Origin: Nilaparvata lugens
Lineage: Eukaryota; Arthropoda; Insecta; Hemiptera; Delphacidae
Length of the DNA stretch: 64,000 bases
Direction of reading: 5' to 3'
NCBI RefSeq assembly: GCF_014356525.2
Contig: NC_052506.1
Location: 33,683,917 to 33,747,916 of the forward strand
Shown: positions 33,801 through 44,100 of the stretch, piece by piece
Layout of the letters: each line of letters opens with the position of its first letter
Position numbering within the stretch: the first letter of the stretch is position 1
The notes under the pieces: model-generated
Told to the model about the DNA's origin: nothing
What the model saw: only the letters and a program-made list of their open reading frames with translations
The model's database searches: none
Made by a program: the position numbers and the translations under genes

Positions 33801-35997
33801 GAGATTATTGTCGCTTACCAGATAGGTCGGGCATCATAGACAGTTGGATGTCGTTGATGTGCGTAGTGCTCTGCCTCACAGTGGTCGTCTGGTATCTGGA
33901 GCGAGTCGAAGTCCGTCTTTTCAGACTAGCTCTCGAATCTCTTCTCGGATGCTTGGTTGTTGCTAAAAACGTTGAATTTGATAAAAAAATAAGCACAGAG
34001 CACAAGAGTAGAGGAAAATGGCTAACGATCAAAATATATTAGAATGAGTAAGGCTACAAGCTTACAAGAGGCCAATAGGTAATGATATATTACAGTACGG
34101 TAATATATTTCAAAAAAGACTACAGACCAAGACTAGAGAAAGCAATCACCAATTACTGATTTTTCAACTTCCATTATACAAGCATAACTTAGAACTACTT
34201 ATTGGTAATCCCTTGTATACTGAAAAATTAAGAGTTTGTGTGTAGTGGGCAAGAAATTGTATGTAGCACATGTGAAAATGTAATGATGAAAAATGTATTT
34301 TAGTGTAATAATGAGACCGTGTCATTTGCATGACTAATATTTTCCACGAGTATTAAAAACGGTTTACCATGCAAATATTGGAATAATTCATTCAAACCCC
34401 ATTCAGCGGCTAAAATTCTGAAACCCTTTTAAGATCGACTTTTTTTGTTTACAGAAAAAAGGAAATATTTTATTAGCCTATTGGATGCTCTTATGCATCC
34501 CTTTCTCTTGGTTTTTGGTACCGCTGGTAACACGGACAAAAATTTTCTTTTGAGGTTTTCTTTGAAATACTGTGAATAATTGATCTTTCTGAAATCAATA
34601 TACACTCTAATGTTAATCCAATACTGTTTTCCCAATTTTAATTTCAAATACTTGTTTAAAAAATTATAAATCGTTCATTATCATTTTGTTCTATCTATCC
34701 TCTATTCTGCAATTTTATTCCACGGCACCCATCCATTCAAATAAAAATCAAATGCAATTTTATTGCCTCAAAATAATTGTCTACCCAAAACAATATATAT
34801 TGGAAAAAATAATTTAAAAGTACAAAATACATATGTTCAAATTTCTAAAAATTAATTGGCGTTACCAGCAAAACCTTATTGGTTTGTGTAATGGCGACTG
34901 GTAACAAAACAGTTTATCGCTTCTGTTTTCCATCCATATTGAGTTATTTTTCACTTTATATTTATATAGAATATTGAATTAATCATTGCAAACTATGAGA
35001 ACTCTAATATAATAGATTAAGAATCTTTCAATAAGAAAAACTATTTGAATAAAACTCCATTGGGCAGTATACTAGCTTAGCAAATGAGAACTTGTCAAGA
35101 GCTGACTGAATAGAATAAGTAGATGTCTTTGTTTTCTGTAAGCTGTATGCAAGAATGCAAGAAAGGGCGAACAAGATAGCTTATGTAATTACATAATAGA
35201 ATCTAAGAACTGCACCATAAATAGATGATCTGACTTGATATGCAATCTAGAATGTATTGCAATACTGATAATAATCGGCAAAACCTTCTTTACGGGCCAA
35301 ACTTGAATTTCCATTTTCTACCAGTATGCTAGGATCCCACAATTCCCGCAAAAATAGTTTGCTAGAATAAACCTAATACAACTATAAAATACTTGCACTA
35401 TTGGTAAATTACTAAACTCTATGAAACACGTTTTTCCTAGATAAGGAGTAGCTAAGTATTAAGGTAACCCCTTGCCTTCTGAAAATCAAGCCCGGCACCC
35501 GAAACGTACCCAGACTTAACAAGTATGTTAAAAGTACTATTGTAAGTGTTACAGTTCAGTAGTAATTGAATTTTTTCATCAATTATCGAGTTCAGCTGTT
35601 TTAAGCGGTCCCACACCGGTCAATAGTGTTGTACAATACACCTCCTTATAACATCATGCCATACAACTCGAATAAACACGTCCCAGTCACTGTTGGCTGA
35701 TGTTATCAGTGGGTACTGATATTGGACATTAGAGTTCAATGTCTAGGGACTGTTCAAGATACAACTATTCTTAAACGGCGTCTTTCTAGTCTAGATACAG
35801 AGCGTGGCACTGCACTGACCATTGCGATTCTGTTTGCTGGGCAGCAGTGTTGCCAAGTGGTGCGGATCGCGCTGCAGCGCCTCCATGTCTGCGTCGCCGC
35901 CCGGGTAGCTCTCCTGGTAGAACTCGCCCCCCGCCTCCTCCCACCCCGCGCCCCGCCACGTCCGCTTCTTGCGGTCTCCGCCACCGCTCCCAGACAT
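27180..35997 (-). CDS. TMC: TMC (transmembrane channel-like) family protein, complete
   Basis: TMC proteins are multi-pass plasma membrane proteins; some members are pore subunits of mechanosensory channels and others act as ion-channel modulators. Coding exons are 35997-35820, 33962-33819, 32112-32012 and 29099-27180. Phases match at each junction (1, 1, 0) and give 780 residues from ATG to TAA. Residues 1-140 form a charged cytoplasmic N-terminus. The conserved MLIKSMPISMAQKKEMKAQL lies near 120-140. Hydrophobic helices start at about 193, and the family signature CWEVYIGQHMYKLLILD is at 530-546. The C-terminus is basic and short. The length and compact tail fit the TMC7-like rather than the very large Drosophila Tmc type, which is inference. 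Intron 3 contains a nested DNA transposon and intron 2 a LINE tail. Confidence 0.95.
30164..31335. repeat. Nested foldback repeat (GGTGTGGCGCACTCACAC family), copies 2-3
   Basis: The head TCTGGTGTGGCGCACTCACA starts at 30164. The tail, CTTTCCTTACC-TATGGTAATA-GGGCAAGGAAAG, can form a hairpin and occurs at about 30970-31001 and 31303-31333. Between the two tails, 31007-31285 is an inverted, internally deleted copy of 30164-30915. Left and right flanks rejoin to the interrupted mariner arm at a run of A. No coding capacity. The tail hairpin recalls Helitron-like ends, but there is no CTRR terminus. Confidence 0.78.
30838..30867. repeat. (CA)n microsatellite
   Basis: About 14 CA units inside the nested foldback repeat. 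The partner inverted copy has only TGTGTGTG at about 31057-31062, so the array has changed length since duplication. Confidence 0.9.
32012..32112 (-). CDS. TMC: TMC coding exon 3 with GC donor
   Basis: 101 bases coding ENLSNEERMWEEIMLIKSMP then ISMAQKKEMKAQLQ. Acceptor TTTCAG. The donor is CAG then GCGAGT, a non-canonical GC-AG intron with otherwise good consensus. The MPISMAQKK motif is family-conserved, so the exon is real. Confidence 0.88.
32585..33150 (+). pseudogene. LINE 3'-terminal fragment in TMC intron 2
   Basis: From about 32607 the plus strand reads KYFNQIPYEIKSYENIKSFS then KLLRAWLMSFQELFFLE and a stop. This is the carboxyl end typical of LINE ORF2 (compare FNNIPLEIK...LGWLRGL at 53580-53660). 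The 3' UTR runs to AATAAAATTTCATTATTTCA. It is antisense to TMC. The rest of the element is absent. Confidence 0.72.
33151..33815. other. TMC intron 2 remainder
   Basis: AT-rich intronic DNA. No motif, inverted repeat or protein fragment that I can support. Confidence 0.5.
33819..33962 (-). CDS. TMC: TMC coding exon 2
   Basis: 144 bases: two to complete the split codon, 47 codons (TTKHPRRDSRASLKRRTSTR to MMPDLS), then one base. Acceptor TTTTTAG, donor GTAAGC. It encodes a basic, Ser/Arg-rich cytoplasmic segment. Confidence 0.85.
33965..35815. other. TMC intron 1
   Basis: AT-rich intron of about 1.86 kb. A segment at 34858-34915 (GGCGTTACCAGCAAAA) weakly echoes 5982-6000 in NELF-B intron 4. 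Otherwise nothing is recognised. Confidence 0.5.
35820..35997 (-). CDS. TMC: TMC coding exon 1
   Basis: 59 codons plus one base from ATG at 35997-35995 (MSGSGGGDRKKRTWRGAGWE), ending NRN then G before donor GTCAGT. Extremely GC-rich. The phase-1 end fits exon 2 exactly, which supports this as the true start even though the residues are not conserved. Confidence 0.82.
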
Positions 35998-36761
35998 CCT
36001 GCCTCACCACTTACTCAGCACACCTACAGAACACAAAACAGTCAATTCAATATTACCAATCAAATCATATAAAACAGACACCTACAAATCAGAGCAAATC
36101 AATATTACCAATAAAATCAATTTTCAAATATTGCAGATTTCTTTCACAGCGATAAAAAATCTACCATACAAGTGTTTAGGTTGGAATATGAATAGTGCAA
36201 CTCATTTTTCTTTCAATTATGTTTGAGGGAAAAATGTGACTTTGCCCACAGAAATTCTAAGATTCAAATGTACCAACAGGTATAATAGATTTTGAACGAT
36301 GTCTATCTTGGCAAACTTAACATGAATTTAATGCACAGTCGAAGAACATCGAGTAAAGATGTGGTACCTTAATGGTCTGGATAGACTCATATGATTTTGA
36401 ATTGATTTTATTTGTCAGACCACAGGTCAGTTTCCACGTCCCCATCATGCGTTGGAAGGCTAGAAATAGTGAGGTATTGCTTTTTTCGAAGTGATTTTGC
36501 CTGTTTCACAAAGATTTTCATTGTAACCAACAATTTTTGTCAAAGTTACCTTTTCGCAACTAAGAAATTTTCAACTAAGTAGAAAGCTATGTAAAGGTTT
36601 TACAAGTGATCATTAAAATTATTTAAAATATTCAATGATTTTTAATATTAAAAAAAGCCCTATATCCCTCTATAATTCATTATTTTGGAAATATATGCAT
36701 TAGGAAATTGAATTTAATAAATCTCCAAAATAGTAATTTATGTGTTACCTTATAGGTTATG

Positions 36762-36768
<7 letters not shown>
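35998..36768. other. Upstream of TMC: 5' UTR and flank
   Basis: The first 60-100 bases upstream of the TMC start codon are presumably 5' UTR and promoter. The rest is AT-rich, and I see no gene or repeat in it. Confidence 0.4.
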
Positions 36769-36804
<36 letters not shown>

Positions 36805-36807
<3 letters not shown>

Positions 36808-37268
36808 GGTGTTTCAGAAGTAGTGTCGAGAATTTTAGGGTATTGTACCTGGATGCTAGAAGACTACAAATGTCATATTTGAAGTGTCCAAAACTCAGCG
36901 GTTATCCTTATAGCTGCCATTTTGTTTTTTTCACTTAAAAATTTTTATCTCAAGAACGAAATGTTGTATTGATCTGAAATTTGGCATGAATATTTATGCT
37001 ATAAAGACTCAACTATAAAAAATAAAAAAAAAATTTTTCGTTGAAATTTTTCAAAATGGCGGCCATTTTAAATTTTTGATGGCGAATATCTCGAAAACCG
37101 TCCATTTTACAGAAAATTTACAAGAGACAAAAAAGTTAGCAAATTTTTTCACGATTCCAATGATACCTAATTTATTAAGATTGGTCGAAGAATAACAGAG
37201 AAATTAATTTTTTTCGTACTGCATGCATGACCACTTTTCACCATTTAAAGATCAATATTAATTTTTTA
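36805..37268. repeat. Left terminal inverted repeat of DD41D element
   Basis: Pairs with 38708-39170. It includes AAAATGGCAGCTATAAGGAT (inverse strand) and, further in, CGTACTGCATGCATGACC. Related arms occur at 29839 and 31500-31959. Confidence 0.9.
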
Positions 37269-37517
37269 ATTCCAGATGTATTTAAGATGAAGCTTTGAAA
37301 CTCGGTATGGCTCCATATGGGCAAACAGATGATTTTACAATGGTTTTCAGATGATAATGTTTGTCTTGTAAAAGTATTGTTGTTTCATTAAAAGTAAAGA
37401 ACCAGATGTAGTGCTTCCTATTTCTTAGTCTCACGTTTCCTAGGTCTTATTTCTATCTTAAATTTCCAGTTTCAATATTTTCTTACGTTGCTTCTACACA
37501 AATATTTAATTATTGTA

Positions 37518-38597
37518 ATGGAATTTAGTTTGCTGGAGTACACCGATATTCACTTCATGTATGGAGCAGCTCTTGGCAATGCGACCGAAGCAAGAAGAAT
37601 GTATGCAGCTGCATTTCCAAACCGCCGTCTCCCTTCCGACAAGGTGTTCACAAGAACTCACAATCGGCTGAGAGAAGTTGGTTCATTTGAACGGAACAGG
37701 GTAATTGCTGGTAGGCCTCGAGCAGTTCGAAATGTTGCTTTTGAAGAGGAAGTATTGCAGAAATTCGATTTCAATCCTAGAACGAGTACGAGAGCAGTTG
37801 CAAAGCAAATCAATTCAAGTGCTTCTTCTGTGTGGCGTGTACTAAACAAGGAAAGACTTCACCCCTTCCGCTTTCAAAAAGTTCACTCATTGGTTGAACG
37901 CGACTATGAGCCAAGAGTTGTAAACTGTGCCCGTTGGTTTCTTCAGCAAGACATTATCCAACCAAATTTTCTAGAAAATGTGTTATTTACCGATGAGTCC
38001 AGCTTTACAAGAGAAGGAATCTTCAACTCTCGCAACAGTCACGTCTGGGCCTTAGACAATCCTCATGAGGTCAAAGTGCGTGGTTATCAGCATAGATTTT
38101 CGCTGAATGTTTGGACGGGTATCTTAGGTAATCGCGTGATTGGACCATACATTCTTCCTAATCGTCTGAATTCTCCCACGTACATTACTTTTTTAAGAGA
38201 CATACTACCAGAACTTTTGGAAGATGTGCCTCTTGCAAACAGATATAATATTTGGTTTCAACATGATGGTGCCCCTGCTCATTTCGGAAATGTTGTTACG
38301 GACTTTCTGAACATGACCTATCGTCAGCGGTGGATTGGGCGGGGTGGACCAGTACCGTGGCCCGCACGTTCACCTGACCTCAACCCTTTAGATTTTTTTT
38401 TCTGGGGCCATATGAAAGACCTTGTTTACAGCACGCCAGTAGAAAACGAAGAAGACCTTGTGGCAAGAGTGGTTGCTGCAGCAGGTGCCATTCAAGATGA
38501 TGAAAATGCTTTTATAGCAGTTCGACAGTCCATGATTGAAAGGTGCAGACTGTGTAATCAAGTTGAAGGACGGCATTTTGAGCAATTGCTGCATTAG
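37518..38597 (+). CDS. Tc1/mariner transposase, DD41D family
   Basis: The 359-residue cut-and-paste transposase acts in the nucleus on the flanking inverted ends. ATG at 37518 is chosen because the ten residues in frame before it start from TTG and lie in leader sequence. The N-terminal part has two helix-turn-helix-like regions (residues about 5-60 and 75-115, with RTSTRAVAKQINSSASSVWR). The catalytic triad is D159 in LFTDESSF, D250 in FQHDGAPAHF and D292 in SPDLNPLDFFFWG. Exactly 41 residues separate the last two, which defines the DD41D (rosa-like) group. No stop, frameshift or missing catalytic residue is seen. The truncated relative at 17228-17475 shows the family is present in other states. 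Confidence 0.93.
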   Translation: MEFSLLEYTDIHFMYGAALGNATEARRMYAAAFPNRRLPSDKVFTRTHNRLREVGSFERNRVIAGRPRAVRNVAFEEEVLQKFDFNPRTSTRAVAKQINSSASSVWRVLNKERLHPFRFQKVHSLVERDYEPRVVNCARWFLQQDIIQPNFLENVLFTDESSFTREGIFNSRNSHVWALDNPHEVKVRGYQHRFSLNVWTGILGNRVIGPYILPNRLNSPTYITFLRDILPELLEDVPLANRYNIWFQHDGAPAHFGNVVTDFLNMTYRQRWIGRGGPVPWPARSPDLNPLDFFFWGHMKDLVYSTPVENEEDLVARVVAAAGAIQDDENAFIAVRQSMIERCRLCNQVEGRHFEQLLH

Positions 38598-38707
38598 TAT
38601 CAGTGAACCGATTTGAGTGAAATTAATATTTTTCAATGTAAAATAAAATTTGGAGGAAAGTTATTCTTGTATATTTCTGTAATAAGAACGGTTTTCATGA
38701 AATTATA

Positions 38708-39167
38708 AAAAAAATTAATATTGATCTTTAAATGGTGAAAAGTGGTCATGCATGCAGTACGAAAAAAATTAATTTCTCTGTTATTCTTCGACCAATCTTA
38801 ATAAATTAGGTATCATTGGAATCGTGAAAAAATTTGCTAACTTTTTTGTCTCTTGTAAATTTTCTGTAAAATGGACGGTTTTCGAGATATTCGCCATCAA
38901 AAATTTAAAATGGCCGCCATTTTGAAAAATTTCAACGAAAAATTTTTTTTTATTTTTTATAGTTGAGTCTTTATAGCATAAATATTCATGCCAAATTTCA
39001 GATCAATACAACATTTCGTTCTTGAGATAAACATTTTTAAGTGAAAAAAACAAAATGGCAGCTATAAGGATAACCGCTGAGTTTTGGACACTTCAAATAT
39101 GACATTTGTAGTCTCCTAGCATCCAGGTACAATACCCTAAAATTCTCGACACTACTTCTGAAACACC

Positions 39168-39170
<3 letters not shown>
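38708..39170. repeat. Right terminal inverted repeat of DD41D element
   Basis: Inverse of 36805-37268 with about three substitutions and one change in an A run. It begins just after the transposase 3' UTR. Confidence 0.9.

Positions 39171-39245
<75 letters not shown>
39171..39245. repeat. (TA)n microsatellite
   Basis: A nearly pure TA array abuts the right end of the DD41D element. A second one abuts its left end at 36769-36804. The element probably inserted into one array, since its target is TA. Confidence 0.9.
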
Positions 39246-39249
<4 letters not shown>

Positions 39250-39459
39250 ATACTGTGTAGGTTACAAATTCAGCAATCAATGAAGTAGACTGTACGAAAA
39301 ACATTATATATTGCTTTCAAATATTTTCAAAGTGATTATTAAAAAGTCAAGAAACCTTTTTAAAGGATTAAAAAAGGAAATTATCATAAAAATAGGTTAT
39401 GTTTACTTTTACTATTGGGGCACTTGTAGACTTGTAAAATTGTTAACTTGTGGATCGTA

Positions 39460-42120
39460 CATTTTTATGAATCGTGGCTCTGCTATTTACATTCGGAACA
39501 ACATCGACTTCACCGAAATTGATGTTTCTTTTTTTTGTATAGAACTTGACTTGGAAGTTGTGGCTGTGATGGTGCCCACTTACCATTATTATTATTGTTT
39601 CTTTGTACCACTCTCCCAGTGGTAGTTTTGACAGGTTTTGTGACCTATTTGAACGTTTATTGTCTTTTCCAAATCGACACCACTCCACATATAGCATTGT
39701 GGTAGCTGGTGATTTTAATGTGAATTTTATTGGTGATGACTCAAAGGCACGATATATTATCGAGCTTCTGAAATGTTTTGGCCTGTACATCACTTGCACC
39801 GAGCCCACCAGAGGAGTCTCCTGCCTGGACAATGTTGCTGTGAGCTTTTAACAGGATGTTTGCAGCACAAAAGTCATTGAACTTCATGGTGATGACCACT
39901 CTGCACTGGTATCAAATCTTACACTGTGTGGCCCATCCATGGTGAGTGATAAAACACCTACTTGGCATGAAAACTACATTTTTAGAACAAGGCCTGTACA
40001 TGAAAATACATTGATCCTTTTTAAAAACTATATGGCCAGCACCCCCTGGGATGTAGTCCCAAATAATCCAGAGTCACCAGGACTCTGGATTATTTGGGAC
40101 TTTCTTCAATCATTTTTAAAAAAGATTCAACCTTTTTTTCCTGAGAAACAAAAATCATATCGCTCTCAGTAGCTGCAGCAGAAACAGGGACGAATGAGAA
40201 GTCATCAAGAGTGGTATACTGATGATCTTGCCAGGCTGAAGGGACTTGTGCTTGCTCTGAATGATAGGTGTGAAAATGGCAACGATGACGACAGGGAGAG
40301 ATACCGACGTGCCAAATCCATTTATAAAAAGCACATCGAGCAGGCTAAGAAGCTGGCAACTGCTGCAAAGATTGAGAATGCACCGATTCGCTGTAAGGCG
40401 GCATGGGATGTGATAAACTCACATCGGTCCTTGCCAAGGAGACAGATTGATTTCGGGAGCCCATTCAACAACTTTTTTGTTGAGTCGGTTGACAGCATCG
40501 TGAATAATCTGCCCACAGTTGCTGGTGATCCAGTTGAGCTGCTAGCTGCACGAGTTCTACCAGTGAATGCTCGTCTGTGTTTCTACCGCCCCATCACTCC
40601 GCCTGCCCTGAAGAAGATTATTCGTTCATTCAAGCCATCCCGAGGCCCTGATGTGTATGGCATGTCTGTATTCATGCTTAGAGGCTACTCACCAGAACCT
40701 AAACAGCTTCAAGCCAATATCTATGACTCCAATCTTTGGAAAGGTGGTTGAAGCGGTCATAAAACCCCAACTTGAGGAGTTTTACAACCTTTTCTCAAGT
40801 ATGCAGTTTGGTCTTCGTAGGGGGAGGTCGACTGTTGATGCAGTAAATCGAGTGGCTGAGCAAATTGGATCAGTGTTTGAGGATGGTGAGTCCCTGGCAC
40901 TTACATTGTGTGATTTGAGCAGAGCGTTTGATTGTGTGGACCATCACATACTAATCAAGAAGCTTCGCTTTTATGGGGTTATGGACCCTGTTCTTGACAT
41001 CTTGGATTCATACCTGACTGGGAGGACGCAGGTGGTGTGGAGCTGTTTCATGTCCACTCCCTGTCAGGTTTGGGGTACCTCAGGGTTCAATTCTGGGGCC
41101 AATCCTGTTCATTGTGATGATCAACGACCTGGATGACAATGGTGCAACTCTCCTGTTTGCTGATGATACATCATTGCTGTCGTCTGGCATTGACCTTCAG
41201 CAGGTGTTGGAGAGGTCAGCGGAGCATCTGCGGTCTTCAACCTCATGGTTCCTGGTAAACCGTTTCCATCTAAATGAGAGCAAGACACAAAACATCGTCT
41301 CCAGTTTGTCGCGTAATCTGCCTCATGATCAGGAGCCTGTGAAGCTGCTGGGCTTTATGCTGGATTCAAAGCTCAGCTGGGCCAGCCACATCCAGCAGGT
41401 GACCAAGAGACTGTCCCGAATCTGTTTCCTTTTGCTCAAGCTGATGGGACATGTGACGGAGGCATATCTGGTCATGGTGTATCATGCACTTTTCCACTGC
41501 CATATCTCCTACGGTCTACTCATGTGGGGTGGACTCAGTCAAGCTTGTGGACGTACTGAAGCTGCAAAAAAATGCCGCCAGGATCATTACTGGAAACGAA
41601 CATCTTGATCATTGCAAGCCCATTTTTGCTAGGCTGGGTATTCTAACTGTAATCAGCCACTTCCTCCTTCTCTGCCTCATGTACGTGAAGAAGAATCAAC
41701 AGAATTTGTTGACTCGGACTAATGTGCATCACCACAACACTAGGCATCGAGAGCTGTTTGACGTCCCCAGGGTGCGCCTCCAGAGATCGCGGGTATGCTA
41801 TAGGAGTTCAGCACTGTGCTACTTCAACAGGCTGCCTGCAGGGGTGAAGCAGTTGGACCTCAGCGTGTTCCGAGAGTTGTGACCGGTTTTCTGAGAGGCA
41901 GGGCTTATTACGATGTCCACGAATATGTGAATGATGACCTGTCTCAAATATTATCCGGCTAAAGTGCCATTATGTTAAAGAGCAAGGACTCATATGATAT
42001 ATATTTTTTCCGATCTGAACTTGATCACTGCCATCTTGATCAATTTAGTGTTTTTTGTTATTTCTTTTTATTCATGACATGACGCCATCGATCCTACAAT
42101 TGTGGGTAATGAATGAAGAA
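39460..42120 (+). pseudogene. 5'-truncated LINE with endonuclease and RT, frameshifted
   Basis: The endonuclease part reads MNRGSAIYIRNNIDFTEIDV, later VVAGDFNVNFIGDD and CTEPTRGVSCLDNV. RT follows with FKPSRGPDVYGMSVFML, then a gap where FxxxWK motifs are lost, then PISMTPIFGKVVEAVI, LCDLSRAFDCVDHHIL, LLFADDTSLLSS with catalytic ADD, and LLGFMLDSKLSWASHI. The C-terminal region ends HNTRHRELFDVPRVRLQRSR at about 41800. At least five frameshifts or stops. It is the same family as the pieces at 55868-57115 and 57205-58145. It contains a perfect hairpin at 40055-40101 that interrupts the protein. Confidence 0.9.
40055..40101. repeat. 47-bp perfect hairpin
   Basis: A 21-base arm (40055-40075, AGTCCCAAATAATCCAGAGT then C) is followed by a 5-base loop ACCAG and the exact inverse arm (40081-40101). 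It lies between the endonuclease and RT of the LINE, where the protein reading is disturbed, and resembles a snap-back templated inversion. Confidence 0.95.
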
Positions 42121-43185
42121 GAAGGTATAAAGGTACAATAGTTGGCGACGAGAATGGGAGGTAAAAGTTGATTTTAAAGACTTTTTATAGATTTTATTCT
42201 CTTTTCAAAGAAAGTTCTTCAATGCCGTGAGTTTTTTTTAAGTGACTACTACCAAATTCAAGACCTTCAACCATGAATCAAGCTCAACATTCATCTAGAA
42301 AACAGCCTCAACCAATTCAGGAAAGTAGTCAATCTACAATTAATCCTTTTCAAAACTTCAGTTCAGAAAAGTTTATAAATTATTTAGAATGATTTTCAAA
42401 CTACTATCCAATGAAAAATGTAACAGCTGGCGTTAAAAAAGCACAACTGTATATTTATTGAAAATTCATGATAACGCTGTGGGAAACTAAACCACACATC
42501 AAAATACTGTCATATCAATTTTATTATTTTTATTTCCAATGGAAACTATTCACAAGTATTTTAAGCCCAGATAGCACTAATAGACAGAGTTTAAAATGCA
42601 ATGCATGTCCTAAAGTGGGTAACATAATTATGTCAAAGTATGTATTCAAAGCACACTGAGAGACAATGAGCCCTATGAGTTTACAACTCTAATGAGAATA
42701 CAAACTAAATTCAAAATGAGAATACAAACTCAATTCAAAATGGGAACACAAACCCAATTCAAAATAAAAAAACACACTCAATTCAAAATAAGGACACACG
42801 CTCATTATCAAAATGAGAATGACCTCACAAATCAATCGAATCAACACAAACGTGTTCGCTCACTCAAGGAGGGGGAGAGAGTACACGCAAGATTTGGTAT
42901 TATGTACAAGTGTGTGGGTACACTCCATTACCTCATCAAACTTGATACTGGCAGAAGCATTAAGTGGCAAATCAACCAGCTTCAAGGTACTATGGTACGG
43001 GTACCCAAGAAATCGGTGAAATTTGGTCCACACCAGTTATAGAAAGTGCCAAGATTACCGGAGCCACATCAAGTGATAGCTAGACCACCAGAAGGAGTTC
43101 AAAACAATGTAAAACGATCCCCACGACCAGTTCGGAGTCGTCACTCTCCTACACGCTATAAGAATTATGATCTTTATTAATCTTT
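42121..43185 (+). pseudogene. Decayed Gypsy-type LTR retrotransposon remnant
   Basis: 42143-42157, TTGGCGACGAGAATG, resembles the primer-binding junction seen downstream of Gypsy LTRs. The following 300 bases look like broken gag. 42813-43041 codes the carboxyl end of an integrase, with SLKEGERVHARFG, then YLIKLDTGRSIKWQINQLQG, and later a PRPVRSRHSPTRYKNY tail. Protease, RT, RNase H and the integrase core are missing, so this is a heavily deleted, inactive copy. No LTR pair was found. Confidence 0.65.
42692..42812 (+). repeat. 24-bp minisatellite, five units
   Basis: Five head-to-tail units begin ATGAGAATACAAACTAAATT and end CAAA, at 42692, 42716, 42740, 42764 and 42788 (the last is 25 bp). 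In frame each gives an 8-residue unit close to MRIQTQFK. It sits between the gag-like and integrase-like remnants of the Gypsy copy. Confidence 0.92.
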
Positions 43186-43329
43186 CATAACGAGGTTTCC
43201 TATTAGAAGATGTGACTGTGATATCCCTACAAATGTGGTTACCTGGCAACATTATTAATGTTGATTCAATATGCAAATTGAGTTACTTCTTATCTACCAT
43301 TCACAGTGTAAGCATTAAAAAGTATTTTC

Positions 43330-44100
43330 TATTAAATCATGGCTTATTCAAATTATCATATTATTATTCATGAAAATAGAAACCTAAGTGCAGGTGATGG
43401 CATTACAGATAGTTTTGGAGTAAAGCAAGGGTCAGTTCTTAGACTAACACTCATCTTTATCAACGAGTTGTGCTCAATGGATGTTGGTGGCAAGATTATC
43501 GCCTTTGCCGATGACACAGCAGTATTATTCCCGGGAAACAGCTGGGTTAACGTCTTCAGGCCAGATCAACTTGGAATGGGAAACGTAAGCTTCTGGCTCT
43601 ACAGTCTACAGTAACATTCTAACGAGTAATGCCTCAAGAAAATTTATTAATTTTTTACTGACAGATTCCAAGTATTCTTCCAAACAGACAATCAAACTAC
43701 ATCATTGCAAATTGGATTGTATGAATTGCAATTGTCCTTCAGTAGAGTGTAAAGCGATATAGGCTATGACTTCTGAAATAATATTTAGGAGTCTTAATAG
43801 ATGAATTATTACCATGGGATAAACACATCTTACATTAAGCGGCTAAAATAAAAAAATACTCTACAAAGTAATCTAACTCAGACAGCTACGACAGCAACCT
43901 ACTGTCAACAGAGATGATAAAAAATGTGTATCATGCAATAGTTGAGTCCGTAGCAACACTGACATGTCGTTGAGAGCAACGGTTCCCCTGGTGTCAGCCA
44001 ACTCTGCTCTGTCGTACAGAGTTTTAAATTAAATTCTGATGTTAGACAGTGTATTATTTGTGTCCGGTAATTAGTTGCAAGGAACAAATAGAATAGGCCT
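43330..44100 (+). pseudogene. LINE RT fragment
   Basis: The frame at 43339-43614 has GDGITDSFGVKQGSVLRLTL, FINELCSMDVGGKIIAFADD with the catalytic ADD, then TAVLFPGNSW. After frameshifts, a degenerate LGVLIDELLPWDKHI-like stretch at about 43790 marks the region C-terminal of RT. Both ends are missing. Confidence 0.75.

Larger units (their letters stand above)
36805..39170 (+). mobile_element. DD41D Tc1/mariner element with about 464-bp inverted ends, apparently intact
   Basis: The 2,366-bp element starts CAGGGTGTTTCAGAAGTAGT and ends with its inverse. Left TIR 36805-37268 and right TIR 38708-39170 differ at only about three places by eye. It is flanked by TA, within a (TA)n array on both sides (36769-36804 and 39171-39245). 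It contains one transposase frame, 37518-38597. Near-identical arms, an unbroken frame and intact ends suggest recent mobility. Typical mariners have TIRs of about 30 bp, so the arms are unusually long. Confidence 0.92.

Noticed and set aside
35722..36155. Several overlapping frames on both strands
   Set aside because: They are shadows of the GC-rich TMC exon 1. Only the minus-strand frame from 35997 has the correct splice phase.
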